From: Cercis canadensis
Taxonomy: Eukaryota > Streptophyta > Magnoliopsida > Fabales > Fabaceae
DNA: 64,000 nucleotides
Direction: 5' to 3'
Assembly: GCA_003255065.1 (NCBI GenBank)
Contig: QAOA01003657.1
Span: forward strand, 644,157 to 708,156
Below the pieces are notes generated by a model that made no database searches, was not told the origin of the DNA, and was given only the letters and a program-made list of their open reading frames with translations. Made by a program: the position numbers and the translations under genes. Below are positions 11,501 through 24,800 of this stretch, in pieces (position 1 is the stretch's first letter; every line of letters begins with the position of its first letter).

Positions 11501-14500
11501 GTCCCTGTATCTGGCTCGAATATTTTTCTTGGGTTTCACTGTGTCTGGGAAGGCACTGTTTCCTGGTGGGTCAACGAATCTTGCCCGGGACCCTATTTCG
11601 GTTCATCCATGTATCTGACTCGGATGTTTTTCTTGGGTTTGACTGTATCTGGGAAGGAACTGTTTCCTAGTGGGTCATTGAATCTGGCCTGGGACCTTAT
11701 TTTGGTTCGTCTCTGGATCTGACTCAGATATTTTTCTTTTGTTTCACTGTATCTGGCCCGGGATCCTATTTCCGTTCGTCCCTGTATCTGACTCGGATAT
11801 TTTTCTTGGGTTTGACTGTATCTGGGAAGGAACTGTTTCCTAGTGGGTCAACGAATCTGGCCCGTGACCCTGTTTCGGTTCGTCCTTGTATCTGACTCAG
11901 ATATTTTTCTTTGGTTTCACTGTCTCTGGCCTTGGACCCTGTTTCGGTTCGTCCTTGTATCTGACTCGAATATTTTTCTTCGGTTTCACTGTAACTTACC
12001 TGGGAGCCTGTTTCTTTTCGTCCTTGTATCTGACTCAGTTGCTTTTCTTATATTTCACTTTATTTGGGAAGGGTCTGTTTTCCAGTGCGTCATTGTATCT
12101 GGCACAGGACTCTGTTTTGGATCGTTCCTGTATCTGACCCGGATATTTTTTTTTGGGTTTCACTGTATTTGGGAAGGGACTGTTTTTCGGTGCGTCATTG
12201 TATCTGTCACAGGACTCTGTTTCGGTTCGTCCCTTTATCTGACTCGGATATTTTTATTGGGTTTCACTGTATTTAGGAAGGGTCTGTTTCCCGTTGGGTA
12301 ATTATATTTTGCCCGGGACCCTTTTTCGATTTCTCCTTATATCTGACTCAGATATATTTCTTGGGTTTCACTGTATTTGGGAAATGATTGTTTCCCGGTG
12401 AGTCATTGTATCTAGCCTGGGACCCTGTTTCAGGTCGTCCCTATATCTAACTCGAATTTTTTTCTTGGGTTTCAATTTATTTGGGAATGGACTGTTTCCT
12501 GGTGTGTCATTGTATCTGGCCCGGGACCCTGTTTCGATTTGTACTTGTATCTGACCCGGATATTTTTCTTGGGTTTCACTGTATCTAGGAAGGAACAGTT
12601 TCCTAGTGGCTCAAAGAATCTGGCCTGGGACCCTGTTTCGGTTTGTCCTTGTATCTAACTCAGATATTTTTCTTTGGTTTCACTGTATTGACCTGGGACC
12701 CTGTTTCGGTTCATCTTTGTATCTAACTCGGATATTTTTCTAGGGTCTGTTTTCCAGTGCGTCATTGTATCTGGCACAGGACTCTGTTTCGGTTCGTCCC
12801 TGTATCTGACCCGGATATTTTTCTTGGGTTTCATTGTATTTGGGAAGGAACTGTTTCCCGGAAGGTCATTGTATCTGGCCCGGGACCCTGTTTCGATTCG
12901 TCCCTATATCTGACCCGGATATTTTTATTTGGTTTCACTGTATTTAGCAACGGCCTGTTTACCGTTGGGTGATTATATTTGGCCCGGGACCCTGTTTCGA
13001 TTTCTCCCTATATCTGACTCGGATATATTTCTTGGGTTTCACTGTATTTGGGAAAGGACTTTTTCCTGGTGGTTCATTGTATCTGGCCTGGGACTCTGTG
13101 TCAATTTTTCTCAGTATTTGACTCGGATATTTTTCTTGGATTTCACTGTATTTGGGAAATTACTATTTTCGGTGGGTCATTGTATTTGGCCTGGGAACCT
13201 GTTTTGGGTCGTCCCTGTATCTGACTTGGATATTATTCTTAGGTGTCACTGTATTTTGGAAGGGACTGTTTCCTGGTGGGTCATTGTATCTGGCCCGTGA
13301 ACCTATTTCGGTTCGTGCTTATATAGACCCTGTATATTATTTTGGGGTTTCACTGTATTTAGGAATGGACTGTTTCCCGTTCTGTCAATGTATTTGGCCT
13401 GTGAGCCTGTTTTGGTTCATAGCTGTATGTGACTCAGAAATTTTTCTTAGGTTCCATTGTATCTGCCCTGGGACCCTGTTTCGTTTCATCCTTGTATCTG
13501 ACTCGGATATTTTTCTTGGGTTTCACTATATTTGGGAAGGGACTGTTTCCTGATAGGTCAATGTATCTGGCCCGGGGCCCTGTTTCGATTCATCTTTTTA
13601 TCTGTCCTGAATATTTTTCTTTGGTTTCACTGTATTTGGGAAGGGCTTGTTTCCCGGTGGTTCATTGTATCTAGCTCGGGACGCTGTTTCGGTTCGTCCA
13701 TGTATCTAACTTGGATATTTTTCTTGGGTTTCACTGTGTCTGGGAAGGCACTGTTTCCTGGTGGGTCAACGAATCTGGCTCGGGTCCCTGCTTCGGTTCG
13801 TCCATGTATCTGACTTGGATATTTTTCTTGGGTTTGACTATATCTAGGAAGGAACTATTTCCTAGTGGGTCATTGAATCTGGCCCGAGACCCTATTTCGG
13901 CTCGTCTCTGTATCTGACTCAGATATTTTTCTTTGGTTTCACTGTATCTGGCCCGGGATCCTGTTTCAGTTCATCCCTGTATCTGACCTGGATATTTTTC
14001 TTGTGTTTCGCTATATTTGGGAAGGGCCTGTTTCCCGGTGGGTCATTGTATCTCTCCCGGTACGCTGTTTCGGTTCGTTCTTGTATCTGGCCCGGATATT
14101 TTTCTTGGGTATCTCTGTATTTGGGAAGGGACTGTGTCCCGGTAGGTCATTGTATTTGGCCTGTGACCCTGTTTCGGTTCATCGCTATATCTGACTCAGA
14201 AATTTTTCTTGGTTGTCACTGTATCTGGCCTGTAACCCTATTTCGGTTCGTCCCTGAATCTGACTCGGATATTTTTCTTGGATTTCACTGTATTTGGGAA
14301 TGAACTGTTTCACGATGGGTTATTGTATCTGGCCTAGGCCCCTGTTTCGGGTCGTCCTTGTATCTGACTTGGATGTTTTTCTTGGATTTCACTGTATTTG
14401 GGAATCGACTGTTTCCTGGTGTCATTGTATCTGGCCCGGGACCCTGTTTCGGTTCGTGCTTGTATCTGACCCGGATATTTATCTTGGGTTTCACTGTATT

Positions 14501-15764
14501 TGGGAAGAGACTGTTTCCAGTTGGGTCATTGTATCTGGCCCGGGACCCTGTTTCGATTCGTCCCCATATCTGAATCAGATATTTTTATTGGGTTTCACTG
14601 TATTTGGGAAGGGCCTGTTTCTCGTTGGGTCATTGTATCTGGCCCGGGACCTTGTTGCGGTTCGGTTCTGTATCTGACTCGGATATTTTTCATGGGTTTC
14701 ATTGTATCTAGGAAGGAACTGTTTCCTAGTGGGTCTATGAATCTGGCCCGTGACCCTGTTCCGGTTCGTCCCTGTATCTGACTCAAATATTTTTCTTTGG
14801 TTTCGCTGTCTCTTGCCTGGTCTGCTGCTTCGGTTCGTCCTTGTATCTGACTCAAATATTTTTCTTTGGTTTCACTGTATCTGACCTGGGAGTCTCTTTC
14901 TGTTCATCCCTATATCTGACTCGGATATTTTTCTTGGGTTTCTCTATATTTCGGAAGGGACTGTGTCCCGGTGGGTCATTATATTTGGCCTGTGACCCTG
15001 TTTCGGTTCATCACTATATCTGACTCAGAAATTTTTCTTAGGTGTCACTGTATCTGGCCTGGAACCTTGTTTCGGTTCGTCCCTGTATCTGACCCGGATA
15101 TTTTTATTGGGTTTCACTGTATTTAGGAAGGGCCTGTTTCCCGTTGTGTAATTATATTTGACCCAGGACCCTGTTTCGATTTCTCCCTATATCTGACTCA
15201 GATATATTTCTTAGGTTTCATTGTATTTGGGAAAGGACTGTTTCCTGGTGGGTCATTGTGTCTGGCCTGGGACCCTTTGTCGGTTTTTCTCTGTATCTGA
15301 CTCGGATATTTTTCTTGGATTTTACTGTATCTGGGAAATTACTATTTTTGGTGGGTCATTGTATTTGGCCTGGGAACCTATTTCGGGTCGTCCCTGTATT
15401 TGACTTGGATATTATTCTTAGGTTTCATTGTATTTGGGAAGGGATTGTTTCCTAGGGGGTCATTGTATCTAGCTCGTGAACCTATTTCGGTTCGTCCTTA
15501 TATTAGACCCCGGATATTTTTTTTTTTGGGTTTCACTTTATTTAGGAAGGGACTGTTTCCCGTCTTGTCAACGTATCTGGACTGTGAGCCTATTTTGGTT
15601 CATAGTTGTATGTGACTCAAAAATTTTTCTTGCATTCCACTGTTTCTACCCTGGGACCTTGTTTCGTTTCATCCTTGTATCTGACTCGGATATTTTTCTT
15701 GGGTTTCACTGTATTTGGGAAGGGATTGTTTCCTGATGGGTCAATGTATTTGGCACGGGATCCT

Positions 15765-15868
15765 GTTTCGGTTCGTCCTTGTATCTGTCCCGGATATTTT
15801 TCTTGGGTTTTACTGTATTTGGGAAGGGCCTGTTTCCCAGTGGGTCATTCTATCTGGCTCGGAAGGTT
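15765..15868 (+). repeat. Reference long monomer (104 bp, three ~35-bp subunits)
   Basis: A clean example of the long monomer; the next copy starts exactly 104 bp later at 15869. Counting from GTTTCGG, a working consensus has the box (C/T)TGTAT(C/T)TG at about 15-23, 49-57 and 84-92, spaced 34, 35 and 35 bp including the step into the next copy. The three resulting subunits share more than the box: subunits B and C both run TGTAT(C/T)TGG, then GGGAC, TGTTTC, GGT and GTC in the same order. Subunit A keeps GGA, TTTC, GG and TCA. This supports origin as a trimer of a ~35-bp ancestor. Subunit B contains a short dyad, GGGAA(A) and TTTCCC around a 6-7 nt loop. Confidence 0.85.
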
Positions 15869-18800
15869 GCTTCGGTTCGTCCCTGTATCTGAATCGGATA
15901 TTTTTGTTGAGTTTGACTGTATCTGGGATGGAACTATTTCCTGGTGGGTCATTGAATCTGGTCTGGGACCCTGTTTCGGTTCGTCCCTGTATCTGACTCA
16001 AATATTTTTCTTTGGTTTCACTGTATTTGGCCCGAGATCCTGTTTCGGTTCGTCTCTGTATCTGACCTGGATATTTTTCTTGGGTTTCGCTATATTTGGG
16101 AAGGGCCTGTTTCCCGGTGGGTCATTGTATCTCGCCCGGGACGCTGTTTCGATTCTTCCTTGTATCTGGCCCGGATATTTTTCTTTGGTTTCTCTTTATT
16201 TGGGAAGGGACTGTCTGTCAGTGGGTCATTGTATTTGGCCTGTGACCCTGTTTCGGTTCATCACTATATCTGACTCAGAAATTTTTCTTGGGTGTCACTG
16301 TATCTCTGGCCTGGAACATTGTTTCGGTTCGTCTCTGAATCTGACTCGGATATTTTTCTTGGGTTTCACTGTATCTGGGAAGGAACTGTTTCCTACAGGG
16401 TCAACGAATATGGCCCGTGACCCTGTTTCGGTTCGTCCCTGTATCTGACTCAGATATTTTTCTTTAGTTTCACTGTCTTTAGCCTCGGACCCTGTTTCGG
16501 TTCGTCCTTGTATCTGACTCGGATATTTTTCTTCGGTTTCACTGTATCTGACCTGGGAGCTTGTTTCAGTTCGTCCTTGTATTTGACTCAGTTGCTTTTC
16601 TTATATTTCACTTTATTTGGGAATGGACTGTTTTCCGGTGCGTCATTGTATCTGGCTTGAGACCCTGTTTCGGATAGTTCCTGTATTTGACCCGGATATT
16701 TTTTTTGGGTTTCACTGTATTTGGGAAGAGACTGTTTCCCGGTGGGTCATTGTATCTGGCCCGGGACCCTGTTTAGGTTCGTCCTTGTATCTGACCAGGA
16801 TATTTTTATTGGGTTTCACTGTATTAGGAAGGGCCTGTTTCCCATTGGGTAATTATCTTTGGCCCGGGTCCCTGTTTCGATTTCTCCCTATATCTGACTC
16901 GGATATATTTCTTGGGTTTCATTGTATTTAGGAAAGGACTGTTTCCCGGTGGGTCATTGTATCTGGCCTGGGACCCTGCTTCAGGTCGTCCTTGTATCTG
17001 ACTCAGATGTTTTTCTTGGGTTTCACTGTATTTGGGAATGGACAATTTCCTGGTGTGTCATTGTATCTGGCCCGGGACCCTGTTCCGGTTTGTGCTTGTA
17101 TCTGACCCAGATATTTTTCTTGGGTTTCAATGTATCTAGGAAGGAACTGTTTCCTAGTGGCTCAAAGAATCTAACCTGGGACCCTGTTTCGGTTCATCCT
17201 TGTATCTGACTCGGATATTTTTCTTAGGTTCCACTGTATCTGACCTGGCACCCTATTTCTGTTCGTCCTTGTATCTGACTCAGTTGCTTTTCTTGGATTT
17301 CACTGTATTTGGGAAGGGACTGTTTTCCGATGCGTCATTGTATTTGTCCCAGGACTCTGTTTCGGTTCGTCCCTGTATCTGGGAAATTACTATTTTCGGT
17401 GGGTCATTGTATTTGGCCTAGCAACCTGTTTCGGGTCGTCCCTGTATCTGACTTGGACATTATTCTTTGGTTTCATTGTATTTAGGAAGGGACTGTTTCC
17501 TAGGGGGTCATTGTATCTGGCCCGTGAACCTATTTTGGTTCGTGCTTATATTAGACCCCAGATATTTTTTTTGGGGTTTCACTGTATTTAGGAAGGGACT
17601 GTTTCCCGTTCTGTCAATGTATCTGGACTGTGAGCCTATTTTGGTCATAGCTGTATGTGACTCAAAAAATTTTCTTGGGTTCCACTGTATCTACCCTGGG
17701 ACCTGTTTCATTTCATCCTTGTATTTGACTCAGATATTTTTCTTGGGTTTCACTGTATTTGGGAAGGGACTGTTTCCTGATAGGTCAATGTATCTGGCCC
17801 GGGATCCTGTTTCGGTTCGTCCTTGTATCTGTCCCAGATATTTTTCTTGGGTTTCACTGTATTTGGGAAGGGCCTGTTTCCCGGTGGGTCATTCTATCTG
17901 GCTCGGGAGGCTGTTTCGGTTCGTCCCTGTATCTGACTCGGATATTTTTCTGGGATTTGACTGTATCTGGGATGGAACTGTTTCCTGGTGGGTCATTGAA
18001 TCTGGCCTGGGACCCTGTTTCAGTTCGTCTCTGTATCTGACTTAAATATTTTTCTTTGGTTTCACTGTATTTGGCCCGAGATCCTGTTTCGGTTCGTCCC
18101 TGTATCTGACCTGGATATTTTTCTTGGGTTTCGCTATATTTGGGAAGGGCCTGTTTCCCGGTGGGTCATTGTATCTCGCCCGGGACGCTGCTTCGGTTCG
18201 TCCTTGTATCTGGCCCGGATATTTTTCCTGGGTTTCTCTGTATTTGGGAAGCGACTGTGTCCCGGTAGGTCATTGTATTTGGCCTGTGACCCTGTTTCGG
18301 TTCATCGCTATATCTGACACAGAAATTTTTCTTGGGTGTCACTGTATCTGGCCTGGAACCTTGTTTCAGTTCGTCCCTGAATTTGACTCGGATATTTTTC
18401 TTGGATTTCACCGTATTTGAGAAGGAACTGTTTCCCGATGGGTTATTGTATCTGGCCCGAGACCCTGTTTCGGTTCGTCCCTGTATCTGACCTGGATATT
18501 TTTATTGTGTTTCACTGTATTTAGGAAGGGCCGGTTTCCCGTTTGGTAATTATATTTGGCCCGGGACCCTGTTTCGATTTCTCCTTATATTTGACTCGGA
18601 TATATTTATTGGGTTTCACTGTATTTGGGAAAGGACTGTTTCCAGGTGGGTCATTGTATCTGGTCTGGGACCCTGTTTTGGGTCGTCCCTGTATCTGACT
18701 CGGATGTTTTTCTTCGGTTTCACTGTATTTGGGAATAGACTGTTTCCTGGTGTGTCATTGTATCTGGCCCGGGACCCTGTTCCGGTTCGTGCTTTTATCT

Positions 18801-21800
18801 GACCCGGATATTTTTCTTGGGTTTCACTGTATTTGAGTAGGGCCTGTTTCCCGTTGGTTCATTGTATTTTGCCCGAGACCTTCTTTCGGTACGGTTCTGT
18901 ATCTGACTCGGAAATTTTTCTTGGGTTTCACTGTATCTGGGAAGGGACTATTTCCTAGTGGGTCAGCGAATATAGCCCGTGACCCTGTTTCGGTTCGTCC
19001 CTGTATCTGACTCATATATTTTTCTTTGGTTTCACTGTCTCTGGCCTGGGACCCTGTTTCGGTTCGTCCTTGTATCTGACTCAGATATTTTTCTTCAGTT
19101 TCATTGTATCTGACCTGGGAGCCTGTTTCGGTTCGTCCTTGTATCTGACTAAGTTGCTTTTCTTATATTTTACTTTAATTGGGAAGGGACTGTTTTCCGG
19201 TGCGTCATTTTATCTGGCCCGAGTACCTGTTTCGGATCGTTCCTGTATCTGACCCGGATTTTTTTTTTGGGTTTAACTGTATTTGGGATGAGACTGTTTC
19301 CCGGTGGGTAATTGTATCTAGCCCGGGACCCTGTTTCGGTTCGTACCTGTATCTGACCAGGATATTTTTATTGGGTTTCACTGTATTTAGGAAGGGCCAA
19401 TTTCCCGTTGGGTAATTATATTTGGCTCGGGACCCTGTTTCGATTTCTCACAATATCTGACTCGGATATATTTCTTGGGTTTCACTGTATTTAGGAAAGG
19501 ACTGTTTCCCGGTAGGTCATTGTATCTGGCCTGGGACCCTGCTTCAGGTCGTCCCTGTATCTGACTCAGATATTTTTCTTGGGTTTCACTGTATTTGGGA
19601 ATGGACTATTTCCTGGTGTGTCATTGTATCTGGCCCGGGACCCTGTTCTGGTTTGTGCTTGTATCTGACCCAGACATTTTTCTTGGGTTTCAATGTATCT
19701 AGGCAAGAACAGTTTCTAGTGGCTCAAAGAATCTAGCTTGTGACCCTGTTTCGGTTCGTCCCTGTATTTGACCAGGATATTTTTATTGCGTTTCACTGTA
19801 TTTAGGAAGGGCCTGTTTCCCGTTGGGTAATTATATTTGGCCCGGGACCCTTTTTCGATTTCTCCCAATATCTGACTTAGATATATTTCTTGGGTTTCAC
19901 TGTATTTGGGAAAGGACTGTTTGCCGGTGGGTCATTGTTTCTGGCCTGGGACCCTGTTTCGGGTCGTCCCTATATCTGACTTGGATTTTTTTTTTGGGGT
20001 TTCACTGTATTTGGGAATGGACTGTTTCCTAGTGTGTCATTGTATCTAGCCTGGGACCCTTTTTCGGTTCGTGTTTGTATCTGACCTGGATATTTTTCTT
20101 GGGTTTCACTGTATCTAGGAAGGAACAGTTTCCTAGTGGCTCAAAGAATCTGGCCTGGGACCCTGTTTCGGTTCGTCCTTGTATCTGACTCAGATATTTT
20201 TCTTTGGTTTCATTGTATTTGACCTGGGACCCTGTTTCGGTTCGTCTTTAGATCTAACTCAGATATTTTTCTTGGGTCCCACTGTGTCTGGCCTGGCACC
20301 CTGTTTTTGTTCGTCCTTATATATGACTCAGTTGCTTTTCTTGGATATCACTGTATTTGGGAAGGGACTGTTTCCCGGTGCGTCATTGTATCTGTCCCAG
20401 GACTCTGTTTCGGTTCGTCCCTGTATCTGACCCGGATATTTTTCTTGGGTTTCATTGTATTTGGGAAGGAACTGTTTCCCAGTGGGTCATTGTATCTGGC
20501 CCGGGACCCTGTTTCGGTTCGTCCCTGTATCTGACCTGGATATTTTTATTTGGTTTCACTGTATTTAGGAAGGACCTGTTTCCCGTTGGGTGATTATATT
20601 TGGCCCGGGACCTTGTTTCGATTTCTCCCTATATCTGACTCGGATATATTTCTTAGGTTTCACTGTATTTGGGAAATGACTATTTCCTGGTGGGACATTG
20701 TATCTGGCCTGGGACCCTGTGTCAGTTTTTCTCTGTATCTGATTCGGATATTTTTCTTGGATTTTACTATATCTGGGAAATTACTATTTTCGCTGGGTCA
20801 TTGTAATTGGCCTGGGAACCTGTTTCGGGTCGTCCCTGTATCTGACTTGGATATTATTCTTGGGTTTCATTGTATTTGGGAGGGACTGTTTCCTGGTGGG
20901 TCATTATATCTGGCCCGTGAACCTATTTCGGTTCGTGCTTTTATCAGACCCCGGATATTTTTTTTGGGTTTCACTGTATTTAGGAAGGGACTATTTCCCG
21001 TTCTGTCAATGTACCTGGCCTGTGAGCCTGTTTTGGTTCATAGCTGTATGTTACTCAAAAAATTTTCTTGGGTTGCACTGTATCTGCCCTGGAACCCTGT
21101 TTCGTTTCATCCTTGTATCTGACTCGCATATTTTTCTTGGGTTTCACTGTGTCTGGGAAGGCACTGTTTCCTGGTGGGTCAACGAATCTGTCCCGGAACC
21201 CTGTTTCGGTTCGTCCATGTATCTGACTCGGATATTTTCCTTGGGTTTAACTGTATTTGGGAAGGAACTGTTTCCCGATGGGTTATTGTATCTGGCCCGA
21301 GACCCTGTTTCGGTTCGCTCCTATATCTGAACAGGATATTTTTATTAGGTTTCACTGTATTTAGGAAGGGCCGGCTTCCCGTTTGGTAATTATATTTGGC
21401 TCGGGACCCTGTTTCGATTTCTCCCTATATCTAACTTGAATATATTTCTTGAGTTTCACTGTATTTGGGAAAGGACTGTTTCCAGTTGGGTTATTGTATC
21501 TGGCCTGGCACCCTGTTTCGGGTCGTCCCTGTATCTGACTCGGATGTTTTTCTTGGGTTTCACTGTATTTGGGAATGGACTGTTTCCTGGTGTGTCATTG
21601 TATCTGGCCCGGGACCATGTTCCGGTTCGTGCTTGTATCTGACTCGGATATTTTTCTTGGGTTTCACTGTATCTGGGAAGGAACTGTTTCCTAGTGGGTG
21701 AACGAATTTGGCCCGTCACCCTGTTTCGGTTCGTCGCTGTATCTGACTCATATATTTTTCTTTGGTTTCACTGTCTCTGGCCTGGGACCCTGTTTCGGTT

Positions 21801-24800
21801 CGTCCTTGTATCTGACTCGGATATTTTTCTTCGGTTTCACTGTATCTGACCTGGGAGCCTGTTTTGGTTCGTCCTTGTATCTGACTCAGTTGCTTTTCTT
21901 ATATTTCAATTTATTTGGGAAGGGACTGTTTTCCGGTGCGTCATTGTATCTGACCCGAGATCCTGTTTCGGATCGTTCCTATATTTGACCCGGATATTTT
22001 TTTGGGGTTTCACTGTATTTGGGAAGAGACTGTTTCCCGGTGGGTCATTGTATCTGGCCTGGGACCCTGTTTCGGTTCGTCCCTGTATCTGACCCGGATA
22101 CTTTTATTGGGTTTCACTGTATTTGGGAAGGGCCTGTTTCCCGTTGGGTAATTATATTTGGCCCGGGACCCTGTTTTGATTTCTCCCTATATCTCACTCG
22201 GATATATTTCTTGGGTTTCACTGTATTTAGGAAAGGACTGTTTCCCGGTGGGTCATTGTATCTGGCCTGGGACCCTGTTTCGGTTCGTCCTTGTATCTGA
22301 CTCGAATATTTTTCTTTGATTTCACTGTATTTGACCTAGGACCCTGTTTTGGTTTATGTTTGTATCTGACTCGGATATTTTTCTTTGGTTCCACTGTATC
22401 TGACCTGGCACCCTATTTCTTTTCGTCCTTGTATTTGACATAGTTGCTTTTTTAGATTTCACTGTATTTGGGAAGGGACTGTTTTTCGTTGTGTCATTGT
22501 ATCTTTCCCAGGACTCTGTTTCGGTTCGTCCTTGTTACTGACCCGGATATTTTATTGAGTGTCACTGTATTTAGGAAGGGCCTGTTTCCCGTTGGGTAAT
22601 TATATTTGGCCCGGGACCCTTTTTCGATTTCTCCCTATATATGGCTCAGATATATTTCTTGGGTTTCAATGTATTTGGGAAAGGACTGTTTCCCAGTGGG
22701 TCATTGTATCTGGCCTGGGACCCTGTTTCGGGTCGTCCCTATATCTGACTCGGATTTTTTTCTTGGGTTTCACTGTATTGGGGAATGGACTGTTTCCTGG
22801 TGTGTCATTGTATCTAGCCCGGGACCCTGTTTCGGTTTGTGCTTGTATCTGACCCGGATATTTTTCTTAGGTTTCACTGTATCTAGGAAGGAACAGTTTC
22901 CTAGTGGCTTAAATAATCTGGCCTGGGACCCTGTTTCGATTCGTCCTTGTATCTGACTCAGATATTTTTCTTTGGTTTCACTGTATTTGACCTGGGACCC
23001 TGTTTCGGTTCGTCTTTGTATCTGACTCGGATATTTTTCTTGGGTTCCACTGTGTCTGGCCTGGCACCCTGTTTCTATTCTTCCTTTTATTTCACTGTGT
23101 TTGGGAAAGGACTGTTTTCCGGTGCGTCATTGTATCTGTCCCAGGACTCTATTTCGGTTCGTCCCTGTATTTGACCCGGATATTTTTCTTGGGTTTCATT
23201 GTATTTGGGAAGGAACTGTTTCCCGGTGGGTCATTGTATCTGGCTCGGGACCCTGTTTCGGTTCGTCCCTGTATCTGTCCCGGATATTTTTATTTGGTTT
23301 CACTGTATTTAGGAAGGGCCTATTTCCCGTGGGGTGATTATATTTGGCCCGGGAACCTGTTTCGATTTCTCCCTATATCTGACTCGGATATATTTATTGG
23401 GTTTCACTGTATTTGGGAAAAGACTGTTTCCTGGTGGGTCATTGTATCTGGCCTGTGACCCTGTGTCAGTTTTTCTCTGTATCTGACTCGGATATTTTTC
23501 TTGGATTTCACAATATGTGGGAAATTACTATTTTCGGTGGGTCATTGTATTTGGCCTGGGAACCTGTTTCGGGTCGTCCCTGTATCTGACTTAGATATTA
23601 TTCTTGGGTTTCACTGTATTTGGGAAGGGACTGTTTCCTGGTGGGTCATTGTATCTAGCTCGTGAACCTATTTTGGTTCGTGCTTATATAGACCCCAAAT
23701 ATTTTTTTTGGATTTCACTGTATTTAGGAAGGAACTGTTTCCCGTTCTGTCAATGTATTTGGCCTGTGAGCCTGTTTTGGTTCTTAGCTGTATGTGACTA
23801 TGAAATTTTTCTTGGGTTCCACTGTATCTGCCCTGGGACCCTGCTTCGTTTCATCCTTGTATCTGACTCGGATATTTTTCTTGTGTTTCACTGTATTTGG
23901 GAAGGGACTGTTTCCTGATGGGTCAATGATTCTGGCCCGGGGTCCTGTTTCGGTTCGTCTTTGTATCTGTCCCGGATATTTTTCTTGGGTTTCACTGTAT
24001 TTGGGAAGGTCCTGTTTCCCGGTAGGTCATTGTATCTGGCTCGGGACGCTGTTTCGGTTCATCCCTGTATCTGACTCGGATATTTTTCTTGGGTTTCACT
24101 GCGTCTAGGAAGGCATTGTTTCCTGGTGGGTCAACGAATCTGGCCTGGGACCCTGTTTCGGTTCGTCTATGTATCTGACTCGGATATTTTTCTTAGGTTA
24201 GACTGTATTTGGGAAGGAACTGTTTCCTGGTGGGTCATTGAATCTGGCCCAGGACCCTGTTTTGGTTCGTCCCTGTATCTAACTCAGATATTTTTCTTTG
24301 GTTTCACTGTATCTGGCCCGGGATCCTGTTTCGGTTTGTCCCTATCTCTGACCTGTATATTTTTCTTGTGTTTCGCTATATTTGGGTGGGGCCTGTTTCC
24401 CAGTGGGTCATTGTATCTAGACCAGGACGCTGTTTCGGTTCGTCCTTGTATCTGGCCCGGATATTTTTCTTAGGTTTCTCTATATTTGGGACAGGACTGT
24501 ATCCCGGTGGGTCATTGTATTTGGCCTGTGACACTGTTTCGGTTCATCGCTATATCTGACTCAGAAATTTTTCTTCAGTGTCACTGTATCTGGCCTGGAA
24601 CCTTGTTTCGGTTCGTCCCTGAATCTGACTCGGATATTTTTCTTAGATTTCACTGTATTTGGGAAGGAACTGTTTCCCGGTGGGTTATTGTATCTGGCCC
24701 AAGACCCTGTTTCGTTTCGTCCCTATATCTGACCAGGATATTTTTATTGGGTTTCACTGTATTAAGGAAGGGCCGGTTTCCCGTTTGGTAATTATATTTG